Shown: one piece after another, positions 43,373 through 51,772 of the stretch
How positions within the stretch are numbered: position 1 is the first letter of the stretch
Layout of the letters: each line of letters begins with the position of its first letter
Assembly: GCF_044797955.1 (NCBI RefSeq)
Contig: NZ_CP085211.1
Span: 2,294,001 to 2,358,000, forward strand
Direction of reading: 5' to 3'
DNA from: Idiomarina seosinensis_A
Lineage (GTDB): Bacteria; Pseudomonadota; Gammaproteobacteria; Enterobacterales; Alteromonadaceae
DNA: 64,000 bases
The notes under the pieces: model-generated
Seen by the model: the letters and a program-made list of their open reading frames with translations, nothing else
The model's database searches: none
Told to the model about the DNA's origin: nothing
Translations under genes and position numbers: made by a program

Positions 43373-44143
43373 TTACTGAGCGGTATAGCCACCGTCGATT
43401 AATAATTCAGTACCGGTTACGAACTTCGACTCATCGGACGCCAGATAGACAACGCCATGGGCAATATCCTCGGACTCGCCCACATGCCCAACCGGATGGC
43501 GGCTATCCAGCTGTTTGCGGAATTCATCAACCCCGCCGGGGGAATCTTTACCTAACTGCTCTACCAGCGGCGTCCAGATAAAACCGGGGTGGACTGAATT
43601 AACCCGGATCTTGTCTTTTGCATAGAGCAAGGCGTCGTTTTTACTCATTAACCTGACGGCGCCCTTAGAGGCATGATACGGCGGTAAATCAGCCGCACCA
43701 ATCATTCCGTAAATGGAAGATAAGTTAATAATGCTGCCGGCGCCGGCCTCTTTCATTGCCGGAATAGCATGTTTAGTGCAAAAGAAAACCCCGTTCACGT
43801 TCACATTAATGACGTTATCCCATTCCTCTTTAGTAATTTCATGTGTCGGCTTGTTAACCCCGGCAATACCGGCATTATTAACCAGAATATCAATCGACCC
43901 GAACTGGTTTTTAATCTCTGAAAAGGCACTGCTGACATTGTCCTCATCGGCTGTGTCGATATGCCAGTAGTCAGCGGTGCCACCATTAGCTTTAATCTCT
44001 TCGACTACTTTCCTGCCATCTTCGTCGGCGATATCCGTGACGGCAACCTTAGCGCCCTCTTTAGCCAGCCCTAAACAGATGGCACGGCCAATACCCAGGG
44101 CGCCACCGGTAACAATCGCTACTTTATCTTCAACTCGTTTCAT
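43373..44143 (-). CDS. Short-chain dehydrogenase/reductase
   Basis: 256 residues of classical SDR: the cofactor motif TGGALGIGRAIC, NNAGIAG, the catalytic Ser in IINLSSIYG and YHASKGAVRL (YxxxK). Asp at the end of beta-2 (VAVTDIADE) predicts NAD(H) preference. The substrate may be a secondary alcohol or 3-oxoacyl thioester; the context does not tell. It ends 22 bp from convergent ppiC. Confidence 0.88.
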   Translation of the reverse strand: MKRVEDKVAIVTGGALGIGRAICLGLAKEGAKVAVTDIADEDGRKVVEEIKANGGTADYWHIDTADEDNVSSAFSEIKNQFGSIDILVNNAGIAGVNKPTHEITKEEWDNVINVNVNGVFFCTKHAIPAMKEAGAGSIINLSSIYGMIGAADLPPYHASKGAVRLMSKNDALLYAKDKIRVNSVHPGFIWTPLVEQLGKDSPGGVDEFRKQLDSRHPVGHVGESEDIAHGVVYLASDESKFVTGTELLIDGGYTAQ

Positions 44144-44196
44144 TTCGGTCTCCTTTTGTCACCTCTATTGATGGTTAAAGTATGGCCGATAACGGA

Positions 44197-45084
44197 CTAG
44201 TTTACCAACCAGATACCCACAGCACTAAGCAGGGGGAATAAGTGGACAAAAGCGACGTTCAGACCGAGTAGCCGATGGTCACTTTCAACCCTAGCCGGCT
44301 GTTTTAGAACCCCCCTTAGCAAAGGCCCTAATAGGATAATAGCAGGTAAGCCCAGCAGGGCTCCCGCTGATAACCACTCAGTAAAAACAGCCAGAGGTAC
44401 TAATAAAAAGGCGGCCAAGTGAAACAAAACAAAAAGCTTTGCACTAGCAGAAACACCGTAGGCTATGGGGAAATGCCGACGCCCGACCTGCTGATCAGCG
44501 TATATATCCGGAAACTGATTTAGTAATAATAAATTAATTACTAACAAGGCCATTACGATAGCCATAACCCAGGCAGCAGCAGTCAGCTGGCCGTTAAAAA
44601 CCCATGCTGCGCCTAAAGTCATACAAAGCCCGAACCCTACCCCGGGAGCGATCAGGCAAAGCCAGGGCGAGCGGTTAAGATATTGCGTGTAGGTAAAAAT
44701 AACCAGGACGCCAATAATACCCGGGATTAAGAGCGCCCATCCATGCATCCAGGCCAGCCATAACCCGCTGGAAATGGTTAGCAGTAGGCTGGTGACAGCC
44801 ATGGTAAGAGCAGCGTTCGCCAGGGAGGGGGCTTTCACCAGTGTACCGCTTCCGCCACTAAATGGTGTTGGTGTGGTGTTTAAATCAAGGCCGGATTTAA
44901 AATCAAAGTATTCGTTAAAGGCGTTAACACTGATATGCCCGGCCAGGCCCAGCACGGTAACCAGCAACAGGTCGAGAGCGGCTACTTGCGCACCCCGGGC
45001 ATGGCTTATCGCATAAGCGACCCAAATGCAGAGCAGAGTTAACGTTAAAAATTTGGGTCGGCTGACGCCAATAAGCTGTCGCAT
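44197..45084 (-). CDS. UbiA-superfamily prenyltransferase (MenA-like)
   Basis: The start at ATG 45084 is favoured, because an upstream TTG lies inside a terminator hairpin. About 295 residues with nine membrane helices. Two Asp-rich motifs are visible: NAFNEYFDFKSGLDLN near residue 65 and NQFPDIYADQQVGRRHFP near 195, the MenA-like spacing. Such enzymes attach polyprenyl chains to aromatic acceptors in the inner membrane. No other men genes are in the window, so the acceptor is open. Confidence 0.8.
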   Translation of the reverse strand: MRQLIGVSRPKFLTLTLLCIWVAYAISHARGAQVAALDLLLVTVLGLAGHISVNAFNEYFDFKSGLDLNTTPTPFSGGSGTLVKAPSLANAALTMAVTSLLLTISSGLWLAWMHGWALLIPGIIGVLVIFTYTQYLNRSPWLCLIAPGVGFGLCMTLGAAWVFNGQLTAAAWVMAIVMALLVINLLLLNQFPDIYADQQVGRRHFPIAYGVSASAKLFVLFHLAAFLLVPLAVFTEWLSAGALLGLPAIILLGPLLRGVLKQPARVESDHRLLGLNVAFVHLFPLLSAVGIWLVN

Positions 45085-45086
45085 AA

Positions 45087-45118
45087 AGAAGCCCGCCAAC
45101 TAAGTTGACGGGCTTCGG
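45087..45118 (-). terminator. Terminator hairpin after the DUF885 gene
   Basis: GAAGCCCGTCAAC / GTTGGCGGGCTTC form a strong stem with a 4-nt loop, followed on the minus strand by TTT. It begins 25 nt after the DUF885 stop codon and sits just before the prenyltransferase start. Confidence 0.75.
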
Positions 45119-45142
45119 GCAAACTTTGCCGCAGCCTTGCTC

Positions 45143-47026
45143 TTATGCTGCTTTCTTCTCATTAATGTACTCGTCAATAAATTGCTCAAGGATATTCAGC
45201 GGAACCGGTCCACTGCCCAGCACAACATCGTGGAATTCGCGAATGTCAAAAGCGTCACCTAACTCGTCTTTTGCTTTTTCCCGCAGTTCCAGGATCTTAA
45301 TCATACCAATTTTATAAGCGGTTGCCTGGCTTGGCATGACAATATGACGCTCGACCATCTTAACCGCGTCAGCACGGGCATTTGGTGTATTGGTAACGTA
45401 AAAATCAATACCCTCTTCGCGAGTCCATTTTTTGTCGTGGATACCCGTATCAACAACCAGGCGAACGGCACGCCACAATTCCATGGCTAGGCGACCAAAG
45501 TCCGAGTACGGGTCTTTATACAGGCCGATTTCTTTTGGCAGCAACTCGGTATAAAGCCCCCAACCCTCAGTATAGGCAGTATAGCGTCCGAACTTCCTGA
45601 AGCTTGGGATACCCTCAAGCTCCTGCGCCATCGCAATTTGCATATGGTGTCCGGGAATACCTTCATGATAAGCCAGTGCTTCCATTTGATAGGTTGGCAT
45701 TGAGGCCATGTCGTAAAGGTTTGCGTAGTAGGTTCCGGGCCGTGAACCGTCCATTGACGGCTGTTGATAAAACGCCTTGCCCGCCGATTTCTCACGGAAC
45801 GGTTCTACCGCTTTAACAATCAAGTCAGCTTTTGGCTTATTCAGAAAAAGCTCATCAAGACGTCCGCGCATATTATCAATGTAGGCCGTTGCCTCGTCCA
45901 TGTAGCGCTTGCGACCTTCATCCGTTGCCGGATAGATAAAGTCTTCATTGTTACGCATGTAGACGAAGAATTCTTTCAGAGTGCCCTCGTAACCGACTTT
46001 TTCCATGATTACACGCATTTCGTCATGGATGCGGGCAACTTCGTTCAGGCCAATTTGATGAATTTCATCTGAGGTTAAGTCGGTTGTAGTGGTGCGTTTT
46101 AAGGCATTGTTATAAAACGCCTCGCCGTCCGGAAACTTCCAAACACCGTCTTTTGTGTCGGCTTGTTCGGCCAGGTCTTTAACAGCACCAACAAGGTTTT
46201 CGTAGGCCGGCTGCACCGACTCGAGCATGGCCTGCTCAGCGGCTCCCATCAGATCGTCGTGTTGATCTTCGCTAATATCCAGTGTCTCAATTTTTTTCGA
46301 AAAATCAGCCCACAGCGCACTGGGTTCTCCATCGTCAAACGGCGCACCCGCAATAATATTTTCGCTGTCATTAATCACGTAAGGATAAACAAATTTTGGT
46401 GCAATGATGCCTTTCTCAGCCCGAATTTTTAGATTTTCGGCAAGTTGTTCAAATAGCTCAGGCAGACCATTTAAGCGGGCAATATAATCTTCGGCATCAT
46501 CAACCTCGCTGATCCCATGTTGGTTTATCAAAAGCGATGCAACACTAGAGTGCATGCCGAACATCTGATTAACCGGATAGTTATAATGACGCCATTTATA
46601 ATCAGCAATATCGTTTTCCAGTTGCTGCTTCATTAGTAGCCAGCTAACCCGCGTTTGATGGTTCAGCTTGGACTCGTCAATTGCCAATACGCGTTCCAGC
46701 TGCTCTTTCTGAAAGGCCAAATCTTCTTCTGCCCGCTGCTCAGAAATGTCATCCCATTTGTCCTGATCCTGCTTAATACCCAGGTAAGACTGATACATCG
46801 GGCTACGCATGACCGTTTTTGTGAAAATATCTTCAAACAGCTCATTGGCTTTTTCAGATTCACTTTGTTCCATTTGCTGCTCAGCAGCTTCAGGTGCCGC
46901 AGTCTGCATCTCCGCAGTAGAGGTCTCTGTTTCGGTGGTTGTTGTTTCATTTTTAGGTGCATCAGAGCATGCACTCGTTAATAACACCAGCGAAACAGCC
47001 AGCGCGATACGTTTATATTCAAACAT
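45143..47026 (-). CDS. DUF885-family lipoprotein, putative zinc peptidase
   Basis: 627 residues. A lipoprotein signal peptide ends LLTSAC, with lipidation at Cys20, then a Thr/Glu-rich linker. The catalytic-type zinc motif ALAYHEGIPGHHMQ near residue 405 fits HExxxHH-like DUF885 proteins, distant relatives of M2/M32 peptidases. It is anchored in the envelope facing the periplasm, probably the outer membrane because Ser and Asp follow the Cys in the order CSD. Proteolysis is inferred from the fold. Confidence 0.85.
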   Translation of the reverse strand: MFEYKRIALAVSLVLLTSACSDAPKNETTTTETETSTAEMQTAAPEAAEQQMEQSESEKANELFEDIFTKTVMRSPMYQSYLGIKQDQDKWDDISEQRAEEDLAFQKEQLERVLAIDESKLNHQTRVSWLLMKQQLENDIADYKWRHYNYPVNQMFGMHSSVASLLINQHGISEVDDAEDYIARLNGLPELFEQLAENLKIRAEKGIIAPKFVYPYVINDSENIIAGAPFDDGEPSALWADFSKKIETLDISEDQHDDLMGAAEQAMLESVQPAYENLVGAVKDLAEQADTKDGVWKFPDGEAFYNNALKRTTTTDLTSDEIHQIGLNEVARIHDEMRVIMEKVGYEGTLKEFFVYMRNNEDFIYPATDEGRKRYMDEATAYIDNMRGRLDELFLNKPKADLIVKAVEPFREKSAGKAFYQQPSMDGSRPGTYYANLYDMASMPTYQMEALAYHEGIPGHHMQIAMAQELEGIPSFRKFGRYTAYTEGWGLYTELLPKEIGLYKDPYSDFGRLAMELWRAVRLVVDTGIHDKKWTREEGIDFYVTNTPNARADAVKMVERHIVMPSQATAYKIGMIKILELREKAKDELGDAFDIREFHDVVLGSGPVPLNILEQFIDEYINEKKAA

Positions 47027-47174
47027 TGTTGTTCTCCTTTAAGTTTATATACTTAATATCGGTTGTGACCCCGAATGTCAATGCAGCCGCGATGGCAGGG
47101 GCAATTGTTCAGGCCGATGTCGACGCAGCGCCTGTTTGACCCATTTAATCAACGGGTTATACTGATTTTATCCG

Positions 47175-48227
47175 ATGTTTTTGGAGGGATACTTGTTTAA
47201 CCCGGATAGCTGGACATTATTTCAGGGACTGGCCGTCTTTTCACTGTGCGCTTTGGTCATTGGTGTTGCCGGTACCCGTATAACCCGGGTTGCTGACCAG
47301 TTAGCAGATCGCACCGGCCTGGGCGAAGCAACCGTAGGTGCCGTATTACTGGGAGGCGCTACGTCACTGGGGGGATCCGTGATGTCAGTCACTGCCGCCT
47401 GGAACGGAAACGCCGATCTGGCCGTCAGTAACGCCCTGGGGGGCATCGCCGTACAGACTTTCTTTTTGGCCGTAGCCGACATGGTCTATCGCCGCGCTAA
47501 TCTGGAGCACGCAGCAGCCTCTGTACCCAATATGATGCAGAATGCCCTGCTAATTTTTTTACTGGGGCTAATCCTAATGGCACCTCTGCTACCGGATTTC
47601 ACCCTGTTAAGTATACACCCGGTAACTCCACTATTGTTTTGTGTGTATGTTTACGGTATTCATTTGGTGCATAAATCCCACAATAAGCCCATGTGGGCGC
47701 CGACTAAAACCAGTGAGACCCGCAAAGACATCTCCGCAGACGTCGGTACTCTGCCCTCGCTGGCAAGGCTAAGTACAGAGTTTTTTGCTCTTTTTGTCGT
47801 ACTCGGGATCGCCGGCTTTATGCTAGAGCCCTCAGCAACCGCTATTATCAGTGAAACAGGCCTTACCCAAACTATCGTCGGGGTCATGCTGACCGCCATC
47901 AGCACGTCAATTCCGGAGCTGGTTACATCGGTCGCTGCAGTTCGCCGGGGCGCCTTAACCCTAGCAGTCGGCGGCATCATCGGCGGCAATGCCTTTGATA
48001 CCCTGTTCACCGCAGCATCGGATATTGCTTATCGTGATGGTTCCATTTATCACACGATGGACGACTCTACCCTGTTCTGGGTCTGCCTCACTCTGCTGAT
48101 GTCTGCCGTTCTGATGATGGGACTGATCCGGCGCGAGCGCGAAGGCCCGGGCCGGATTGGCTTAGAAAGCGTCATTAATATTGTGCTGTATATTGGCGGT
48201 GCTATGCTGCTACTGAACAACATGTAA
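47175..48227 (+). CDS. CaCA-family sodium/calcium-type exchanger
   Basis: 350 residues with ten helices and two inverted alpha repeats: GLGEATVGAVLLGGATSLGG near residue 48 and GLTQTIVGVMLTAISTSIPE near 227. The second has the canonical acidic Glu; the first has SLGGSV in place of SxPE, a departure from typical Ca2+ exchangers. The ATG at 47175 lacks a ribosome-binding site, while TTG 47193 follows GGAGGG closely, so the start is uncertain by six codons. The transported cation is undetermined. Confidence 0.82.
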   Translation: MFLEGYLFNPDSWTLFQGLAVFSLCALVIGVAGTRITRVADQLADRTGLGEATVGAVLLGGATSLGGSVMSVTAAWNGNADLAVSNALGGIAVQTFFLAVADMVYRRANLEHAAASVPNMMQNALLIFLLGLILMAPLLPDFTLLSIHPVTPLLFCVYVYGIHLVHKSHNKPMWAPTKTSETRKDISADVGTLPSLARLSTEFFALFVVLGIAGFMLEPSATAIISETGLTQTIVGVMLTAISTSIPELVTSVAAVRRGALTLAVGGIIGGNAFDTLFTAASDIAYRDGSIYHTMDDSTLFWVCLTLLMSAVLMMGLIRREREGPGRIGLESVINIVLYIGGAMLLLNNM

Positions 48228-48700
48228 CTATAGAACTTTATAAACTGACAGGTTCTACCCCGCTCCTACGGACAGCTTAAAACGTTTGTTAGCTTCCTTT
48301 CTTTAAACGCTACTCTGCATCACATCCTTGGATTGTGAAACCGCTCGATACTCATGCTTCCCAACAAGTCATTATTCTTTAAGCCGCGTTGATAATGACC
48401 GCTGGTAAATTGCGTTTCGCGATCTGACTGCAATATTGTCTGGATCGACTCAGAACGCTGCAGCCTAGAGCAAAAAATCACGATCTCTATAGGCACATTA
48501 TGTTTCTTTTTGGATGTGCCCGTAGAGTCTGGGTAGAACGCAATTTTAAAATTATAGGTGCGTAATAACAGGCGTATTGATAGTTCATTACTTTTTATAC
48601 TTTTTATAATTATTGATTGCATAAACGTAAATCGGCAACATCCATGCCAAGTAAAAAAGAAATGTAGTTTTTAGAAAAAACTGATTGCTAAGGAACGACC
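48228..48700. other. 473-nt gap before the pilus locus, with IS3 relic and leader hairpin
   Basis: The segment is AT-rich and holds no intact gene. A transposase relic lies at 48323-48427 on the minus strand. A small hairpin, AGTTTTT / AAAAACT with loop AGA (48666-48682), sits just before the first subunit's ribosome-binding site (AAGGA at about 48690). No clear sigma-70 promoter was identified. Confidence 0.6.
48323..48427 (-). pseudogene. Relic of an IS3-family OrfB transposase
   Basis: A minus-strand stretch reads SDRETQFTSGHYQRGLKNND then LLGSMS, matching the catalytic-core pattern of IS3-type OrfB (SDRGxQYTS..YQ..LK..GL..SMS). It then diverges (IERFHNPRM) to a stop codon. Nothing else of the element is recognisable. 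Part of this relic (48383-48412) is repeated with five mismatches at 57901-57930 beyond the pilus locus. Confidence 0.65.
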
Positions 48701-49387
48701 ATGAGGTGTCATGTTTCTAAACACACCTATCATCAGGATCAATTGAGTTATAGAGCTTTACATAGCTACGTCAAAGCACTTGTGCTTGGCTTTGCGCTGC
48801 TAACGATGAATGCGGCAAGTGCGCAAGAAGAAACCGATAGTGACGTTGTCGATACCTACGTAGGCATTGAGTCTCCATTTCGCGTTATCTGCACAAGTGT
48901 CAATTTTGGTGTTTGGTTTGTGCCCCTAGGTGATCGCGGTGGCGAATCTGTGGTCGATTTGTTTATTCAATCAGGTACGACCGATACCGACACTCAAGTG
49001 ACGGGTGCGGGTGGCGACCGTTTAGCTGTTATTGCTGATCAGGGCTACGACTCCCCGCTTGCCGGCGTCTGTAATGTGCGTGGCTCATTAGCCGACAACG
49101 CAAGCACCATCACCATCAGTTTCGAAGGCACTACAAACCAAAGTATTCAAATGACACCAAGTAGCCACATTTTTGCGCAAGATTTGGCTGCTGCAGGAAC
49201 AGGGGCCGCCATGGTCGCCAACTTAACTGCTCCAGAGGCAGGCCGAACGAGCGTACAGATTACCGATGGTGAGGCTGTATTCAGAGTCGTGGGTACGTTG
49301 ACGATACCCAACAACATCACCCGCGATAATTACGGCGCTTATCGGGGCGCCACCAAAGCCACCATCATTGTTGATGACGGAATTTAA
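48701..49387 (+). CDS. Pilin-like secreted subunit 1
   Basis: 228 residues with a signal peptide cleaved near NAASAQ after an unusually long N-region. The mature protein starts ETDSDVVDTYVGIESPFRVIC, then VNFGVWFVPLGDRGG. The ending GTLTIPNNITRDNYGAYRGA then TIIVDD is shared with the next paralogues. Cys64 and Cys124 probably form a disulfide. The N-terminal alternating hydrophobic strand could act as a donor strand. AAGGAACGACC precedes the ATG. It is the most divergent of the tandem set. Confidence 0.8.
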   Translation: MRCHVSKHTYHQDQLSYRALHSYVKALVLGFALLTMNAASAQEETDSDVVDTYVGIESPFRVICTSVNFGVWFVPLGDRGGESVVDLFIQSGTTDTDTQVTGAGGDRLAVIADQGYDSPLAGVCNVRGSLADNASTITISFEGTTNQSIQMTPSSHIFAQDLAAAGTGAAMVANLTAPEAGRTSVQITDGEAVFRVVGTLTIPNNITRDNYGAYRGATKATIIVDDGI

Positions 49388-49395
49388 AAAATTTG

Positions 49396-49428
49396 AAATG
49401 CGCTGCTGAGAGATACAGGAGCGCATTT
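49396..49428 (+). terminator. Intercistronic hairpin after subunit 1
   Basis: AAATGCGCT / AGCGCATTT form a perfect 9-bp stem with a 15-nt loop, ending in TTTT. It begins 8 nt after the subunit 1 stop codon and could attenuate transcription or protect the upstream mRNA. Confidence 0.65.
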
Positions 49429-49535
49429 TGCCAAGAATTTGCCGCGATTGTTGATGACGACCGCGGCAATATGAAAGGTTCGCGGGCCCCTAATGGCTTT
49501 CGTCGAGCTGATTTAAAACTAGAGGGGATTATCCT

Positions 49536-50183
49536 ATGAAATTTTCAAAAAAACTTACCACGCTTGCAACCATCGTTGCCGCTGGTTTTGCAACCAATGC
49601 AGCTGCTGAAACGGCTACCGATACCATTGATGTATATGCAGGTTTAGCTCCAGCATTAGAACTAACGTGCAATAGCGTAAAATTCGGTGTATGGCGCGTG
49701 CCAGTTCGCTCTTCAGGGGGCGTAACAACTATTAATCTAAATGATGATGGTAGCTCAAACGCTACCACTACGACGGCAACCAACACCGACAAAGTGGCAC
49801 TGAAGACCGATACAGACTCACAGCCAGAATTAGGTCAATGTTCTTTTACAGGATCTTCAGCCCCTGAGTCTGCAACTGGTATGGCAATATCATTTGCTAC
49901 AAGTAGTTCTGCAGCAGGTACGGCGAGTGCGGGAGCTGTTGCTGATGGAACTATGATTGCGGCACCAAACAATGAATACGCGGACATAGATGGGGCTAGC
50001 ACACCGGCAGCTCTTGTGTACGATCTAAGCTTTCCAACAACAACAGCCATCGCGTCCGACGGAACCGGTTCTTTCGTCATTGAAGGTGTATTAACCATTC
50101 CAGAAACGATAGCAATAGCAAACTACGGTGCGTACAAACAAGATGGAACGATTACCGTTACCATCGATGATACTGGTAATTAA
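49536..50183 (+). CDS. Pilin-like secreted subunit 2
   Basis: 215 residues. The signal peptide ends FATNAAA; the mature protein begins ETATDTIDVYAGLAPALELT with Cys45, then VKFGVWRVP. The second Cys is at 102. The core is Thr/Ala-rich and the end reads EGVLTIPETIAIANYGAY then GTITVTIDD. I-x-V-x-A-[GS]-x-x-P near the N-terminus and NYxxY..G.ITVTI near the C-terminus resemble CFA/I-class pilins. AGAGGGGATTATCCT gives a strong ribosome-binding site. Function as a polymerising subunit is inferred. Confidence 0.82.
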   Translation: MKFSKKLTTLATIVAAGFATNAAAETATDTIDVYAGLAPALELTCNSVKFGVWRVPVRSSGGVTTINLNDDGSSNATTTTATNTDKVALKTDTDSQPELGQCSFTGSSAPESATGMAISFATSSSAAGTASAGAVADGTMIAAPNNEYADIDGASTPAALVYDLSFPTTTAIASDGTGSFVIEGVLTIPETIAIANYGAYKQDGTITVTIDDTGN

Positions 50184-50224
50184 TTACGCGGCTAATTCTT
50201 GTGAAATAATTGAAAATCATCATA

Positions 50225-50254
50225 TGGATGCCACTTCGGTGGCTCCATTTTTTT
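50225..50254 (+). terminator. Rho-independent terminator after subunit 2
   Basis: TGGA-T-GCCAC / GTGGC-TCCA with a TTCG tetraloop is followed by seven T residues. It is the clearest canonical terminator in the locus, 42 nt after the subunit 2 stop codon. Confidence 0.9.
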
Positions 50255-50294
50255 AAAGGATTTACCGTTCACGTCGAGCGGCAGGTTTTCTAGG

Positions 50295-50439
50295 AATAAT
50301 ATTAAAGGCAGCGGGAGAATCTCATGCCAAAGAATCTTAAAATAGTAGCTTTAGCGATGTGCCTAGTAGGTTTTTCGTCATCTACAATGGCCGAAACCGC
50401 CACAGATACCATTGATGTTTATGCCGGTTTAGCGCCTGC
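50295..50439 (+). repeat. Direct repeat copy A (5' end of subunit 3)
   Basis: The leader AATAAT..AAGGCAGCGGGAGAAT and the first 116 nt of the coding sequence recur at 51013-51157. The coding part (50324-50439) is identical; the leader differs at about five bases. It spans the ribosome-binding site, signal peptide and the conserved N-terminal strand. Confidence 0.95.
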
Positions 50440-50929
50440 ATTAGAACTTACATGCAGCGATGTTAATTTTGGTGTTTGGCGAGTTAAGCAAGGTAACACA
50501 GGGTTTAAAGTTGTTCTTGCTACTGATTCGACCTTTTCGGTCACAGGCACCGGTACCGGCGACGCAGCGAAAAGTGAAAACTTCCCAGACCCGGTTGCGG
50601 GGTCATGCACAGCAACGGGCTCTGCAGCAGCCGATGCTTCTACAGGTACTGCTAGTATCACTGGGGATATAGGAGAAACGTTAAAGGCTGTATCAGCTGG
50701 CACAACAAATTACTTTGACGGCCAGCAGATTGGGGTTCCAACAGGAAGTAAAGTGTTAAATTACACTTTGGATTTAAGTTCCACTAGCCCAGTAATTACA
50801 AGTGGGACAGCTACTTTCACTATTGGCGGTGAAGTAGATATTCCTGCCGACATAGTCGCAGCTGATCATGGCGGTTATGTGTCATCCGCAATTCACACTG
50901 TTACATTTAATGACAATGTAGGTAACTGA
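50324..50929 (+). CDS. Pilin-like secreted subunit 3
   Basis: 201 residues. The first 38 residues (MPKNLKIVALAMCLVGFSSS, then TMAETATDTIDVYAGLAPA) are identical to subunit 4. Cys44 and Cys95 are in the same relative positions as in the paralogues. It lacks the GDRG tract (RVKQGNTGFKVV instead). The end reads GGEVDIPADIVAADHGGYVS then HTVTFND. GCGGGAGAAT is the ribosome-binding site. A recent 5' duplication or conversion with subunit 4 is evident, while the cores have diverged. Confidence 0.82.
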   Translation: MPKNLKIVALAMCLVGFSSSTMAETATDTIDVYAGLAPALELTCSDVNFGVWRVKQGNTGFKVVLATDSTFSVTGTGTGDAAKSENFPDPVAGSCTATGSAAADASTGTASITGDIGETLKAVSAGTTNYFDGQQIGVPTGSKVLNYTLDLSSTSPVITSGTATFTIGGEVDIPADIVAADHGGYVSSAIHTVTFNDNVGN

Positions 50930-50946
50930 TACCTAAAAAGTGTTCT

Positions 50947-50972
50947 TGGCGCAACTAAGGTGGCGCCATTTT
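50947..50972 (+). terminator. Intercistronic hairpin after subunit 3
   Basis: TGGCGC / GCGCCA form a 6-bp GC stem with a 10-nt loop, followed by TTTT. It starts 17 nt after the stop codon of subunit 3. Confidence 0.7.
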
Positions 50973-51012
50973 AAACAATCTCCCGTTCAACTTTAGCGGT
51001 GAATTGTTTAAA

Positions 51013-51157
51013 AATAATCTTCAAGGCAGCGGGAGAATATCATGCCAAAGAATCTTAAAATAGTAGCTTTAGCGATGTGCCTAGTAGGTTTTTCGTCATC
51101 TACAATGGCCGAAACCGCCACAGATACCATTGATGTTTATGCCGGTTTAGCGCCTGC
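51013..51157 (+). repeat. Direct repeat copy B (5' end of subunit 4)
   Basis: This is the second copy of the repeat at 50295-50439, offset 718 bp, with the coding block 51042-51157 identical base for base. Confidence 0.95.
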
Positions 51158-51689
51158 GCTCGAATTAAGTTGCACCGACGTTCACTTTGGAGTGTGGCGT
51201 GTACCTACGGGAGATCGTGGGTCTGTAACAACCGTCACGCTTACAGCGGGAGCATTTTCTAACGGCGCATTCGCCACAACTGAGAGCGCTTCGGGTGGTG
51301 GTGACAGAGTTTCATTGAGCCAAAGCAGTGACTTCAATGAGTCTCAAGTTGGCACCTGTAGTGTGACGGGTTCGACTGCTGCTGAAAATGCTACCGGTAG
51401 CGCCAGCCTTTTAAATGAAGATACCGGTCAGGTATTTGGGAGTCTCGTAGCAATCACATCTTCTGGCGATTATTCGTTCGGCACTATTGGTACGCCATTA
51501 AACACTGAAGCATCGATGTTTTATACCCTCGAGTTGAGCGACCGTGCACCTACGATTGATGCAAATGGCGAGGCACGCTTTGCTGTTGTAGGCGAATTTA
51601 CAATACCGCAAACCATCGATGCTGATTGGTATGGCGGTTATAAGTCAAACGGTTCGGAAACTGTTCAGTTTGACGATGCTCCACAATAA
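51042..51689 (+). CDS. Pilin-like secreted subunit 4
   Basis: 215 residues. The signal peptide and first mature strand are identical to subunit 3. It then reads LELSCTDVHFGVWRVPTGDR, with Cys44 and Cys106. The C-terminus GEFTIPQTIDADWYGGYKSN then ETVQFDD keeps the family ending. The core repeats the family pattern but with different surface-type residues. GCGGGAGAATATC precedes the ATG. Confidence 0.82.
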   Translation: MPKNLKIVALAMCLVGFSSSTMAETATDTIDVYAGLAPALELSCTDVHFGVWRVPTGDRGSVTTVTLTAGAFSNGAFATTESASGGGDRVSLSQSSDFNESQVGTCSVTGSTAAENATGSASLLNEDTGQVFGSLVAITSSGDYSFGTIGTPLNTEASMFYTLELSDRAPTIDANGEARFAVVGEFTIPQTIDADWYGGYKSNGSETVQFDDAPQ

Positions 51690-51716
51690 ATTAAGTTGAC
51701 TGAGCGGTAAAGTTAA

Positions 51717-51745
51717 AATGGCGGCCACTGCGGTGGCGCCATTCT
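51717..51745 (+). terminator. Intercistronic hairpin after subunit 4
   Basis: ATGGCG-g-CCAC / GTGG-CGCCAT with a TGCG loop forms a 10-bp stem with one bulge, followed by a short pyrimidine tract (TCTT). It starts 28 nt after the subunit 4 stop codon; termination strength looks lower than after subunit 2. Confidence 0.7.
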
Positions 51746-51772
51746 TAAAACAACCCAGTTGAGCGAGATACC

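Noticed and set aside
50295..51157. Direct repeats as a CRISPR or phase-variation cassette
   Set aside because: Only two copies, each coding and in frame; no spacers, invertase sites or short tandem repeats that would cause slippage.
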